Counted from the first letter of the stretch, positions 13,441 through 26,900 are shown. The stretch: DNA of 64,000 nucleotides from Tanytarsus gracilentus (GCA_038502055.1 JAXRKN010000044.1:5712501-5776500); one strand, 5' to 3'. Numbers and translations: made by a program. The notes: generated by a model from the sequence alone, not told the origin.

Positions 13441-16400
13441 TTACAAATCGGTGTGCAAAACTTCAGTTCGTTGAACTTTCATCGATAGCGGAATTGTCTC
13501 ATAGACTGTCTCGCTCATTCCATTACTATTATTATGAATTTTACTCTCGATATGATTGGGAATTGTTATCGTTGTCGTTTTCATGCAAACGGAATTTTTA
13601 CTCTTATCTTGCTCCATTATCATCGGCGATGCTACCACAGCTGTTGTTATTGCCTCACTCTCCTTGCCCACCATCGTTGTTTTTGTCTTCTGAAAGTTGC
13701 TTTTAGCGAGCGCCGACAACTTTTCGCTGCTACGTGCACTCCTTCCAAAACGAGGAAATATGCTGTTCTCGAATTGAAGCTGGCCATTGTAGTCTTTGCC
13801 ACGTGTACACATGCACGCTTTCATAAATGACTTTTTAAAGTTGTCACTAAATGGGAGGAAGGAAAAGAAAAAAACATACGTGAGTCTTATGCATGGAGCA
13901 AAGAGATTTATTATTACAACGATGAATAAAAGCTCCATGAGCGACGACAAAAAGTCTTCTACTCGTGGGAATTTAGATGCGATTTAAGGTTTTAAGATTT
14001 ATTCGAACATTTGTTGCATTAAATTTTCACTTTTTTGAATTCCTGGATTTGAATATTTTTTCCGTCAAAAAGTTTGAATTTCAAAAAGCCATTACGAATT
14101 TTTTTCAAACTTATTAATAGAAATCCTCAAATTTCTCACAAATCTTACATTTCATCGCTTCATATTCATGTGTGTCAACGAACTTGTGCATAAATTACCT
14201 TAGAAATGCGTACAGTATGGGATTTATGGCGGAATTTGAGTATCCCATGCAGCCTATCAGCAAAAATACGGTAATTTCCAATTTGCTTTGGCAAACATGT
14301 GGAGAAGAATTAATAAGAGCTATTTGGCTAACCTACGATATATGAGAGAGACACAGAAAAAATAAGGAAGTACGTGAGATCACATAAGCTACAAAAGGAA
14401 ACGGAAAAAAGGCTCGAGGGAAAATCACTGCGTGGCCGCCCACTCAAGCACATGCATAGACATTTTTCGTACCCAATATGGACTCCAGCAAAAGATGTAA
14501 ACTGTGATGACAGTGAGAACGAGTCGTGTCACCTTACGGTGAGATCGTTTCTTATCTTTAGATTTATGTTTTGGTCCTACAGTTCTGAGTTTTCTAATCA
14601 CTAGGTAATAGAAAACGAGGATTAAGCTCAATGGCACTGCAAATCCAAGTATAAGTGAATATAATGTGAATGTTAATCCTCCTTGAACATTTCCATCAAC
14701 TACGTTCCATATAATGTTGCACGTCATTTGCTCACTGCCCGGAAATTTTTCCGCTGTATTCGCTGCAGAGAAAAAAGAAAAGAAAATAGTGACAGGTGAA
14801 AAACAGGCGTCGTGAAAAAAGAGAAAATTTAACAACGGAAATAACCATAAAAAGGCGATGTCTGCTAAATGTTTGAATGAAATAATAATAATTAAGGTTA
14901 TAGCGAAACATTTTGGTGAAATGCTTGAATTTTATTAAATATTTAAACCTTTTGGGGTTGTTTTTAAATATATACATAGAGAATAAAAGATTGAACAGTA
15001 AAAGTTAAATTATGAGTTTTAAAAAACTCTGAAATATGCAAATTTGACTGACTTTGTACAAATTTTTTAAAAATTTAAAGAATTTTTAAATAAAATGCAT
15101 AAATTCTTGTTCAAAATAAACTTGCAAATTCCTTGTTAAATTTAGTAACAAAATTCTTCATAAAAAATTTTTTCGCAAATTTATAGGAAAAAATATTTTT
15201 CTCTCGTTATTAAAGGATCATCCGCTTGATAGGATTCGATTTAAATATGCAACTTTCCACGTAATAAAAGTTTATCGAAATGCAGTCATGCATCTGCTTG
15301 TATTATTTCCAAGAAATTAAAAGTATGAAATTAAATAAAATGTTCAAGCAAGCACCAACGATGTATATATAGAAGTATTTTCATAAAAGGTATTTTCGAG
15401 ATAAATAAAAAATGTTTTCGAATGAATTTACAAAATCACTTTGAATGTTGAAAGCTTCTGTTAAAGTTTATTTGAGCTTTCGATAAAAAAATGTTGAAAT
15501 TTTAATAATTTTATTACGACTTAAAATTATTCATACGAAGTATTAAAAACCTTCATAATTAAGTGACATAACCTCATTACACTCAAAATTATAATAATTA
15601 ATTATTTCCCAAAAAGTTCCACCACAATCTTCCTTCGCACTCTTCCTTTTTTCATAATAAATTTTTGTCATAAAATCTCGCATTAACCTTAATTCGCTCA
15701 CAACATTCCGCAAAACGCAAACGAGCTGATTTTACTTTTAATGTGCTAATTTTTCAAAGCAGCACAATTTTCACACTTGAACTCAGCTGCTCAGTTTCAC
15801 TCCCCATTATGTTATCGTTGACAACACGCTGTGTCTATATTTGCGAAAATGTCAACTTCATCTTTTTTTTCGCCACTCACACTCGAAAGTGTCATCTCGA
15901 TATGAGAAGTGCGAAATGGAATTTTCTCTCCTCTTGTTTATCTTCTCACATCTCAAAAGCATTGACACAATGCACATTCTTTCTATCTCGACCCTCATTT
16001 CAACTATTCCTAATGTTTACTTAAGGGACTCGAACTTTATACTCACCATACAACATTACGGGCAACATGATAAGCGCAGAGTATCCCCACGCCAACAATG
16101 ACACAATTTTCGAAACTAATTGATTCGGAGGCGGAGACGAGGAGATGGCGAAATGGGAATAAAAAAGTTAGGAATTAGATCAGGAAGCATTAAATAGGTT
16201 AATGGGTTCGTGCAAAGCTTGAAAAAGCTTTTATTAGAGCTTTTTCTCATAAAAACTTCTCAATTTTTTAGACTAAGAATTTCAAATTTTTCTCATCATA
16301 ATTTTTGCTTTCAAAAAATTAAAAGCTCCTTTTTAATTAATTTTTCCATCAAACTCTATAAGACTAACCCAATTGCGTTCGGAAGCGAGGCGATGATATT

Positions 16401-16978
16401 GGATGGCATACGGCTATAAATCGATCGGCACTCATGATTAGGAGAAAAATCGAAGAGGAAAATTGCGTGATTGATGTTGACACCATGTAGAGCTTGCACA
16501 GGAACGATCCAAATATCCACTCGTTCAAATACATTGTGGTTAATAGAAAAGGAATTCCGATGAGAAAAGACTCATCTGCAATGGCCAAATTGAGAATGTA
16601 TCGATTTGTGACGGTTTGCATTTTCGAGAACTTCAACACGACATAGATGACGAGGGTATTTCCAAAGAGACCAACACAGCATACGATGATGTAGAGTATC
16701 ATAGCTATCACTTTACCAGCCGTGTTATAAAGCGATGAGCATGTTAAAAATTGAAAATTCTCATTGATTGTGGAGTTATAGTAAGGATTATAGTAGGAGT
16801 GAAGCCAAAATTGGTAATAGAAATTGAGAGCTCGCGTATCATTTGTGTGGGTGAGTGATGGTGGGAAGAACTGTGAATTATTTTTTATCGCCCAAAGTGC
16901 TGATAAGATTTCACTTGTTAGATGATGTGATTTTATGGGTGGGAATTCTGAAGAAGCCAGACTCATGTTTTCATTCAT
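13441..16978 (-). CDS. AstC-R: Allatostatin-C / somatostatin-type receptor (class A GPCR)
   Basis: Five minus-strand exons (16978-16369, 16115-16047, 14762-14473, 14332-14199, 13846-13441) join in frame to 502 residues. A long extracellular N-terminus with sequons precedes seven TM segments. Diagnostic class A features are GN in TM1 (106-107), Asp135 in TM2, Cys161 paired with Cys241, a DRF triplet (185-187) followed by VCHPISSPR, CWSPYW in TM6 (318-323) and NPILY in TM7 (360-364). The YYLVIRKLR-x-VGPK segment after TM5 and the HRKVTRLVLTVI stretch match insect allatostatin-C receptors, which couple the peptide AST-C to Gi-type inhibition of hormone release. DRF replaces the usual DRY. The tail (369-502) is long, Ser/Thr-rich and ends in T-D-L, a class I PDZ ligand. 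No promoter is evident. AstC-R1 versus R2 cannot be decided here. Confidence 0.95.
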
Positions 16979-19002
16979 GTTGTAATGATTTAGAAGAGGG
17001 TTGTTTTAGGGTTGAAAAATATCGATGCAATTGTTTGTTTTATCCCGGTGAGGACAAATATTATTGATGATTTTTAGAAGAGTTGAGGTTGAGTTGTTTT
17101 TTATGATTATAAAAAATTCTTTTGAGATTTATAAATTCGTTGATATTTTTTTGTCAGTGTATTTTTAATTTTTTATTATAATTTTCCTGGATTTTGGATT
17201 CAGTATTAAAAATTCTTCAATCACTTTTTGTAATATTTTAAAATTTTGCCACTCTCACTGGGTATCGAAAGGTTTCAATGCCTTTTCAGATAAACAATTC
17301 CAAACTCCTTCATGCGAAAGGTGAAATTATTCCAATTGTTTTCATGAAACCTTTCATTCTGTTTTTGACGTCGAATTGAGTTGTGTTTTCACCTCGAATT
17401 GGTAAAAAAAGGTTAAAAGAAGCCTTGAGAAAAATTTCACCGCAGATATCAAGAATATTTAAATATTCTTTTGGGACAGTGATGCCGACAAATATTTTTC
17501 GGCGTAGGTTCAATCGTTTAAATGAAATCCTCCGACACCTTACTCGATTTCCCTTAACAATGTTATGCCAACAAAAATGTCGTCATGGCTCTCTAATACA
17601 ATTTTCATGTCGAACATCATCATCATATGTGGAATAAAATGAACTTTTTATTGTCAAATTGCTCCTTGCGGTCTCCCGCTCATGTGGATGATGAAAGTGA
17701 GGAAATTTACGATGGAAAATTATTATGAGCTATTTGCGGGTTTATAGCGCATCACACTTGGTCGTTGTCTCTGCGGTTCATAAAAATTCTCTCTAGCTCC
17801 TCAATTTGTTCTCCCAACTCACAATCCTCCGTTTATTATAATCATCATCATGGGCATGTAATTCGAGCGTACTTAATTTTTCATTATGTCCAATAATAGT
17901 TCTCTCGACACCACCCAGCTTCGTGTGAATTCTGATGGATATCAAAAAGGAACCGGATGCTTCTTTTCCCTTTCAAGATTAATGACTCGAATGAGTGGAG
18001 AGAAAAAATCGCACTTTGGAGCGGCACAACACAATAGAATACAAATTTTCTTCCCTTTTTTACGCTCGCACAAACACAATAAGATCTTTCAGTTAAAATC
18101 TCAATAGACGATAAAAATTTCCTTCCTTTTATTATTATCACTTTCTTGTCTGAGTAGTTTCTCAATTACTTTTCAATTTTCTTTCATTCACTCTTAAAAA
18201 AACTCTTCTTTTTATTTTTATGGCTGAAGGAAAATAATTTTATTTTTTTTTAAAAGAGACAAAGAAATAATTTTTTCCTTTCACTCGGTTAGCGCTTGCA
18301 CTTTTAATGACTTTCGATAGACGATAACGACTGAGGATGTTGTGAATGAAACACCGACTTTTATAGAGAAAGCTTTCGTCAAAAGCTCAATTGAACTTTC
18401 TTTTTGAACTTTAACTTATTGCGCATGACACCATGTGCTCGACACCGCAAATAAGAAACACTTGTTGCGTCTCATAAATTTATGTTCGGAAGTAAATTTT
18501 GCGTTAGATGCTCAACCCACACACAACCGGTGAAATGATCAATCGATTTGTGCGTACAAGAGTAAGCAAACAGATTTTATGAATGGCTGCGATAAAATTC
18601 AGTCTATATTTAAAGATTTATTTGTGACAATCGTAAATCGCAGAACATTGCACTTTTGTCGATTCTTTATGTAAAAGTGACCTTGTTTCGGTATTTTTTT
18701 GTTCGCTTCATCGAAAAAAGTTATTTTGATATGAAGTAAATGAAACATGAGAAATGAGTATGTACTTCTTAAAAAATCTTAAATTTCTTGATCATTAAAT
18801 TATTTTTCAATCGATAAAAATTAATTTTATTTAAAATATAAAAAATCAAAATTATCAATCATAAAATTTATAATTTCCGCCCGTTGTTCACCTAGATTGA
18901 TTCAAAATTGACAAATTGCAAGTTAATCAAATTCGTAACTCAAAAAAATTTGCTGCACGCGATTAATTATTTCAGTCTTTAGTTAATTTTCATTGTGTCA
19001 AT
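16979..19002. other. Divergent intergenic region between AstC-R and the TTLL gene
   Basis: Two kilobases separate the two divergent start codons, so promoters and 5' UTR exons of both genes are expected here. I saw no coding exon that I could support. The short frames at 17310-17637 and 17884-18165 have neither recognisable similarity nor consistent splice partners. Confidence 0.45.
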
Positions 19003-20942
19003 ATGAATAATTGGAAACCTCCATTTTATTGCGGAATTTTTGTGGCATGTTTAGGAGTTTATATCCTTAACAGTAATTTATTAAAAGTTTACGATCGCAT
19101 GAGCGCACACGAGAAAAGTGAAAATGGAAAGATAAAAGTTTTGTTAATTCCGCTACGAAATCGTTTTGAGATTGAGAGAAAAGTTTTAGAGTTTTTCGAT
19201 TATCAGCAAGTGAAAAGTTTTGAATCTTCCTGGAATATTTTGTGGACTCATGAATTTCCATTTTACCAGTACGAGAAACATGTGAAAAATTTACAACCCC
19301 ATCAGCGCATCAATCATTTTCCTGGCCTGTCACAGCTGACCATAAAGAAACAATTGGCGACAAATTTTCGACATCACATGTTCATTCCGAGAGGTTTCGA
19401 GTTTCCACACATGAAAAATGATTTTCTCGAGTTCGTTGCAAAAAACCCCGAAGTTAAGTTTGTGGAAAAATCATGGAAGAATCGTGGAGTGAAACTTATT
19501 GAGAATATTAATGAGGTAACGTCGGAGAGTTTCGACGTCAAGGAGAAATTTGTGCAAGTTTTCGTTCACAATCCACTGCTGATTGATAATCGAATGTTTG
19601 ATTTTGCCGTCTATGTATTAATTAGCTCGTTTGCGCCATTGAAAATTTATCGTTTCGACAAGGAGATATTCATGAGATTTTGTGGCAAGGATTATCATCC
19701 GTTCGTTGAAGGTTGAGTAAAAAGAATTTCTTGGAATTGCTTTAAATTTTTCATTAAATGATTCAATTTTAACATTTCTATGAGCACGTTCACAACTTGT
19801 TAAATTTGAATATTTTATCTCCATTCGATTTAAATCTAAATTTCATATAAATCAACGGAAAAAAATATTGGTTTTTAAATTTTAAAAAAATATAACTAAA
19901 ATTTTAGTAAATTATTTAACTTCCCTGCAACCTGTCAAATTTGATATATTGACCAAACTAAAACTTTTCAGACGCTCACGTGTAGAAATCTCTGAAACGT
20001 GACAAGCTTTTGAATTAGGTATTCAGGAAATTTATGACCACAATTCCATTTGCGTATAATCATTTCTATCATGAAATAACTCCATAAGTGCACGTTGCAT
20101 TTCCTCTCCTTTTTAGATGCTGAACAGTACGTCATTTCGGACAATAGCACACCTGTCTGGGACATGCCCTCCTTACGTGATTACATTTTAGAGTCCAATT
20201 TAACAAGTAAAGCAACGCTCGAAGGCTACTTGAGACGTCATGGACACAACACCACTCAACTGTGGAAACAGATTGATGAGATAATTGTGACACTTCTAAT
20301 TGAGAGCGAGCAGCAAGTAGTTCGAGAATCTCGTAAGTTTGAACACCCCTCGAAAGAAATAAATTTAATTAAAACTTTTTTCAATTCACTGCTGCCACAG
20401 AAAACTTTGGAGATCCATCAAGAAACTTCTTCGAAATACTTCGTTTCGACTTTATCATTGATGAAAGTTTACAACCGCACTTGATGGAAGTTCAAATGAG
20501 TCCGCTACTCGACATACGCAAGGACACGACTTTCAAAATTAGAAAAAGTTATCGAAGTCAAATTATCTATGATGCTCTCAATCTTTTACAACTTGTTAAT
20601 TTGAATGAACTGAATGTCGATGATGATGAGAATTTCCTCCTTTCCGACCCTCGAGATATCTCTATCTCAATTCCATTATCTGAAACGAACATGATAAATT
20701 GTCAGACAGAGTGCGAAGAAAATTGTGCAAACGAATGCAATATGTGTGCTTCATGTGTTGGTAAATCAAGAATTGTGCATCAAACCTTTCGAGAGCATAT
20801 GAGACGAAGGCGTTTTCGAAGAATTTTTCCAAATACAATGTATCTCGATAAGACCGATTTGATTGACAAAATGCACTCGAGAAGCAAATTTATTTTGAAA
20901 TGGACCATTGAGAAATGTCGATATGACAATGAGTGGTGTTAA
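19003..20942 (+). CDS. Tubulin-tyrosine-ligase-like (TTLL15-type) protein
   Basis: Three exons (19003-19711, 20117-20332, 20401-20942) give 488 residues. A membrane segment near the N-terminus (about 8-26) is followed by a TTLL ATP-grasp domain. Visible motifs are INHFPG (103-108), VEKSWKNRGVKLI (about 154-166), PLLIDNRMFDFAVYVLI (191-207), NFGDPSRNFFEILRFDF (310-326) and EVQMSP (338-343). A cysteine-rich stretch, C-x3-C-x3-C-x3-C-x2-C-x2-C, lies in the C-terminal third. TTLL enzymes add glutamate or glycine to tubulin and related substrates using ATP. The N-terminal anchor and Cys-rich tail resemble the TTLL15 subgroup. The usual EVN metal-binding Asn is Gln here (residue 340), so activity is uncertain. 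Its stop codon is 80 bp from the end of the convergent SET/MYND gene. Confidence 0.87.
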
Positions 20943-20975
20943 AAAACTGATTTGTTAAATGAATAATGGTATGAA

Positions 20976-20981
20976 AATAAA
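20976..20981 (+). terminator. Polyadenylation signal of the TTLL gene
   Basis: AATAAA 34 bp after the stop codon. It lies within the 80-bp gap before the convergent gene, so the two transcripts probably overlap at their 3' ends. Confidence 0.6.
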
Positions 20982-21022
20982 ATTATGGTGATTGGAAAAT
21001 TTAAAATGACACCGGGCTTTTT

Positions 21023-22573
21023 TTAGTAAGGAAAAGTAGCATAGTAGGCTGCATATGCAATCAGATCCATGTTGCGTTGAATTCTCTCATAGTTGGGTAA
21101 TGTAAGAATATTGTAGCTGTGATCTTCGATGAACTTGAAGTTATCTTGCAATTCCGTGATGCAGTTTTCAACACATTTTGGTGGCGGACGCAAAAGAGGT
21201 GAAGTGTGGTTTTCATAAGGCTGAATTAAATTTTCACGTTGATATCGGAAATCGCATGCATCACAGTGGCAAGTGAACTGATAGCGTTGCAAACTTTCAC
21301 GACGTTCGTACAATGGCTTATTGAAGAAATCGCCCCTAGGAATTGCAACGTTATTAGTTTTTAAAGCCATTAGGTGATAACTTAAAAAAAACTTACACAT
21401 AATTAATGAAAAGTTGCTGATCACGATCAATTGGCTTGCACACAATGAACACAATTTTATCGTCGACAGCAATTCTCTGAACATTTGGATCGCATGAGTG
21501 ATTTAAAAGTGAGCCAAAAGCAAGAACGGCTTGTCCATGAAGTTCATATGTAGGTGCCGCTTTTCTGATGGTCGCCATATTCACGTATTGAAAGCCAATT
21601 GAATTCATGTCGATGACACCAGCAATGTGATCCATGAACTTTAATAGGCCGCCTGCTATTTCATCAAAATGTCCATCTTTCTTCATGAATTTTTTATACT
21701 GAAGTGACAAAATACAGTTCAACATGTTTCTCTTGTAGTTTTTGCTGTTTGGATTTAAATCATAATCGAAAATTGTCTTCTCGCCGCTTTTAATCACGTA
21801 GTTCTGAACAAAATTTTGAAAATTTTCAACCGTTTCGAAAGCTGCAAGTCCAACAGATAGTAATTTAGGTCCGTTAACGAATTTAGCACCTGAGATCATG
21901 TTAATTGGATCTGAAGTGCGGCTGTAAGTCTTATCGCGACAAACTTCCGAGCAGAACATTACACCAGCAGTTTTTTTGCAAGGCAATAGATTCATCATGG
22001 AGCTTTTCATACAGTAACAGCAGTGCATGTATCGAGCATCATTTGAGCAGCTGACAATTGAAATAACTGGTTTCTCAATCGCAATTATATCTCCTGGATG
22101 AAGTTTGCGAGTTGTAAAAATTCCACGACCATATGTTTCAGTTTTCTTTACTTTCAATCGGTCAATGATGAACGGAATCTTTGAATGACAATCATAAGAC
22201 AGTTTGAAGAAGCTTTCGATTGTATCCGGTTGTTCAGTTTTAAGATTTTTTGCTCTTTCTTCACGTTCCTTTAATTCTTTTCCAAGATGTCCATGTTTAC
22301 GCGCCAAAAGGATGTTTTTAAGACAGTCATCGTATTTCTTCAGTTCAAAGTACACAGCGCTTCGATTGCCGTAAGCAAAACATAAATCTTGACCATCAAC
22401 AGGTGGTGCAAATGCAATGGCCTGAAATAAATGGTGATGATTCTGGATGTTTACTGGATTTCTGAATTTACCTTGTTGTAAAAAATTAATGCCGCACGAA
22501 AGTCACTCTTCTTATAAGCTTCATTACCCTTCTGTCGACTAGTTATTGACACTTTCTTTGATTTTTCATACAT
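21023..22573 (-). CDS. SET and MYND domain protein (SMYD4-like / SmydA)
   Basis: Three exons (22573-22472, 22421-21397, 21335-21023) encode 479 residues. The N-terminus (about 10-80) has TPR-like helices. The SET-N motif YGRGIFTTR is at 131-139. A MYND-type zinc region starts at Cys168/171. The SET core has LLNHSCDPN (339-347) and FINY (372-375). A post-SET CHCDAC cluster follows the last junction. The family methylates lysines on histones or other proteins using S-adenosylmethionine. The TPR plus split SET layout is that of SMYD4 and the arthropod SmydA group. The MYND finger is incomplete: one Cys of the second CxxC and the terminal H-x3-C are not visible. The first exon is short (34 codons) and was found by its donor and an open ATG frame. 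Confidence 0.88.
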
Positions 22574-22829
22574 TTTTAGACGGGTAACAACAAAATTAAC
22601 TTAAACTTTCACGCGGAATTCTTTTTAAAATTAAAGCTGGGGAATTTTCATCAGTGATGACTCTTTAAAATCGTTCTTTTATAGTAACGGTTTTAAAAAT
22701 TTCAAACAGAATAACTTGCAAGTGCCAAACCCCCTCTTGATCATCAGTTTTGCGGTGTTGAAGTTTCAGGGCGTAAACAACATTATTCATTTTTTAACAA
22801 TTTTAGTTAAATTTAAGATATAATTCAAC
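22574..22829. promoter_or_regulatory. Divergent promoter region, SMYD-like and Ly6 genes
   Basis: Only 256 bp separate the start codons of the minus-strand SMYD-like gene and the plus-strand Ly6 gene. Both promoters and 5' UTRs should lie here unless upstream 5' UTR exons exist. No TATA box is obvious. Confidence 0.5.
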
Positions 22830-23430
22830 ATGCAGCCGAATAAATTTATCATGATTTTGCTCATAACATTCATGGCCATCGATGCATGTAAGTGTGACGC
22901 ACTAAAATGGTAAAGAAGATATCAAAATAATGTAATTAATTTTAGCAATGGCAATTTGGTGTTATCGATGCAATTCTGCAACTCCTGGTTGTTCTGATAA
23001 TTTTAATTGGCGAGGCATTGGATATCTCGGCGATCCATGCCCTGAGGACGATGATATTTGCGTAAAAGTCGTCGAGCGCAAAGGAGGTAAAAATTTATTA
23101 TGCAAACAATGAAAAAAAAAATATTAATCGGTTTCTTTTTTAGCAACTGAATATATCACTCGAGAGTGTCTCAGTGCCTTAGTTCCATATCGAACGGACA
23201 TTCCAGCCGATAAATATGAAGGATGCAGACCCGGCACCTACGATCCAAAGCTTGCAAACTACGTCAATAACTCTATTAAAGAAATCAATGTCCATCGAAA
23301 CTACTTTGACTCGACTACATTCTGTTTTTGCTTTCTTGATCATCGATGTAATGGATCGGCTAAGTTAAATGTATCAGCGACTCTCGTCGTTGCCATATCA
23401 GCCCTACTCATTGCATTTTTTAGATTTTAA
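22830..23430 (+). CDS. Ly6/uPAR-type GPI-anchored cell-surface protein
   Basis: Three exons (22830-22887, 22946-23086, 23144-23430) give 161 residues. A signal peptide (1 to about 21) leads directly into a three-finger domain starting WCYRC. It has ten cysteines (25, 28, 35, 51, 58, 75, 94, 127, 129, 135) and the family-typical terminal Cys-Asn pair at 135-136. Sequons occur at Asn108, 136 and 142. A hydrophobic C-terminal tail (about 144-161) without a charged end fits a GPI-attachment signal. Insect Ly6 proteins act at the cell surface in septate junction assembly, ion-channel modulation or barrier formation. Which member this is cannot be decided from sequence alone. The signal-peptide exon ends within a codon, a common arrangement in this family. 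Confidence 0.88.
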
Positions 23431-23984
23431 GAATTTTATTCGAATGCATTCCAAAGTTTTTTAAATTCCGTCCAATTTAAATGAAAACGTGCCTTCGTGA
23501 ATCTCAAAGTGGTTAATCAATAACTAAGTAAGCAATTTTTGTGAATCTCTACAGATTTAGTTGACTGTAAAATAATTTTGACAATTAAAAAGAGTTTTTC
23601 TATTAAATTTATTGTTTTATCAATTTTCTCTCCCGCAAAAAATTAAAAATTTATCAAAAAGATTTTCTTAGGAAATTAAGTGCTAAAATTACATGTTTGA
23701 AATTCCAACAGAAAGTTTTTAAGTTTTGAATTTCAAACTGAAAACTTGCACGTGGTAAACAAATTCATTTTTTTTAAGGAAGGAATTTTCTACAGTAAGT
23801 AATCAACTCAGTTAAGGTTACTGTATTTTTGCGACAATACTTTCTCATTTTTGTTCCCCTAATAAATTTTCTAATACTAAAATGCACGGAAAAAGTTTTT
23901 AACAATTTTAATGTGGATGTCTCTGAAAATTTCCCCACTGATAATTCACAATTCTGAGCGATAACGAAAAACGTTGCAGTTGAT

Positions 23985-26900
23985 TTAGTAAGCGAAGTTC
24001 AAGTCCTTATCGTAGCCAAGCTTATCGAGGTTTGGTAAGCACGCGAAGTTTATCTAAAAAAAATCACACATAATTAAAATTAATTGCATTAAGTGAGAAA
24101 TTAAATTTTTCATTTTCCAGTTATTAAGCTGCTGCTCAACATACCATTGGTGGTGGTCCACACATGACTGTGATTGTGTCAGCTGATGGTGGGAACAAAT
24201 TATCCTTAATCATTTCATCACTAACAAAGCCAGTACTATATTTCCACGTTAATGTGGGACGATCGACAGTATACCAGACTTTAAGCTGTTCCTGATGCTT
24301 TGCAGCCAACACTTCGAGGTCATCGCGCAGGAGAATGTCCTCTTCAGTCTGATTCGCATAGAGAAGTGCTAATTGAGTGTCATCGTCTGAATTTTTGCAG
24401 ATTTCATTGATGAGTTGCAACATTGGTGTAATGCCGCTACCGCCTTGAATAATAATTTAAAAAATAAAATAAAAATCCCAATTATCTTCATAAACTTTTT
24501 ACCTGCAATCATATTAACTTTCTTGACATTCACAATTGCTGGTGGATCTTTGCGAAGTTTCTTTATCGAGAATTTGCCCTTGCTAAGATACTGCAATTTT
24601 CCAGATGGACCGCGGAAAGCAATTTTATCGCCGATTTTCATATCATCGAGGTGCTGCGTCATTTTACCACCCTCGGGGAATTTTGGATGAGTATTACGTC
24701 GGTAGACTTTAACAAGTAAGTCAACATATCCTTTATCTTCGTCGCTCGTCACGGGCGTATATGATCTAATCACAAGTTCGCCATTTATTGTCGCTGATAA
24801 GTGAATGTGTTGACCTATTGGAAGGCCTAAGATGTGGTCACTTGATGGCAAAAGAAAACGATATTTCCTAGTGTCGTGATTAATTTCTTCTTTCTCGGCC
24901 AATGGCAAGAGATATTTTTCATTTGGATCAGCTAACGTTTTTGGCGGTCCAGTTGGTTGTGGCTTTCTAATAAAAAAAACGAATGAAGTTAAAATAAAAA
25001 AAAATTATATTTGTGTGAAGTGTGAAATGATGGAGTGAATTGTCATCAACTATAAAAAATTTTATGCACAGTGAAACCTGAAAAAACGCAAAAAATTAAT
25101 GAGTATTAAGAGTGTCGATTGCAAAGCATGAAAGCATATTAAAATTTCGCAAAGCATCGCATGTTTTTCAACCTCACTCAAAATTTTGAACATTTCAATG
25201 TCAATTTTATTGGATTTTTATAATGAGATTACAATTTTTATTTATTAAGATTCATATGCGATTAAAGCCTCAAGATTTAACTTTAAGACAAACCCGAAAA
25301 AAATTGAATCTAATAATTTCTTTAACCGACTATGGATTTTAAAAATTAAATTGAGTTTTCTATTCTCGGCTCTCTTTGGAATTTTCCTGATTCTGCCTAA
25401 AAAATCAAAAGTCGAGAAAAATTTAGAAAATATTTTTTAAAAGAATCCAAATTCCAACACCGAAAACGTGTTAATTAAATTTGCCGACACCGAAGAAAAT
25501 TATTAGATTCAATTTAAGAGTCAAGTATCATAATTTTTTTTAAGTTTTCTTCGCCTTTAGACATGTTTCACTGTGCATAAATTTTGCTTTCTTTTGAGAG
25601 AATAAAAAGATGGATTTGAAAAGTTTTTGTGTTCATAAGTTTTTAAAAATAAATCGTACGCAAGTAGATCAAGTCCAATTATAAATTTATAAGTTTAAAA
25701 TGTGTTTTCAGATAATTTGAGTTCATCAATGACGAGTCATCATTTTAACTTGTTGTTCAGAGTCAATTATTTAAATTTAGGGTTGTTTAAGTTTCGAAAA
25801 AAAAATCATCAACTTAATTAGGTTATTTGGTCGATTTTAAGTACTTTCAAGTGTGGTGTCGATTTATAAGATTTAACTTCTTTTAAGATCATTCTTTTAG
25901 TGAAACATTGCCTCTCATATATATTACCCGCAACCTTTTAAGATTCTTTCATTTAAATTTAATTGTCAGTCTTCGTGATTTGACTTCTTTAAACTAGTTT
26001 GTTGACCAATTGATGTCCTATCATTTCCTTTTTGTAAATCATCATGGGTGTAGTAATTTTTCTTACAATTCGGGTGAGTCGTCAATTATGCTAAACCTGA
26101 TTTTGATTGATAATTTTGAATATATAAATTTTGAATGGTAAAAATTATTTTATCTAATTATAATTTTAATGCCAAATACCAAAAAATAATCAGTCAGTTT
26201 TAGTCAAACAGTCCTGTTAGTGATAGGTCTTAATATCAGTTTTAATGAATAATTCCAGCCGATATTTATCTGATGTGAGTCAAGCCGCATGATTAACAAT
26301 GCCGGCTGATGTGGTCAAAGATCATTCTCTCCGTTATAACACATTTGAGAATGAAAATTTACGTATTTATAGAGTAAGAAAAAAAAAATATATTATGAGC
26401 GGTTCTACACGTGAGCACAAAAAATCTTTTTTCTCCTTTTTTAAATTAGTCAAGTCCGTGTGATGAAAGATTAAATGATAATGTGTTAATTTGCTAGATG
26501 AAAATCTTTTTTTACTCACTCTTGAGGCTGCTCCTGTTGCTCTTCTTCCTCCTCCTCATCCTTATGTACTTGCTTTGCCTTAAATACCCTATAAAGCAGG
26601 ACTGTAATTATGATTGTGATTGCGCCGGTGATAAACGGAAATGCCTGAAAATAAAAAGCTTATAAGTGATGCAACCTTATTTAATTTTTTTGTGTGACTT
26701 GATCACATTGATCGACACGACTATTGGGTGAAGTTTTTGAAGGTCGTCGACCATAAAAATTTGTTTCTCATTCAAAAAAAAAATCACTTTCGTGAGACTC
26801 TCTTAAATTTGCGCAATTTTTGTTTTGTTGCTTAAAGACATTAAACAGCTGCTGTGACTTTCAAGTTCAACAGCAAATAAAAATCTTTTGTTACGTAGCC

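Noticed and set aside
13494..13987. Plus-strand frames of 60-98 codons
   Set aside because: Antisense shadows of the last exon of the allatostatin-C receptor.
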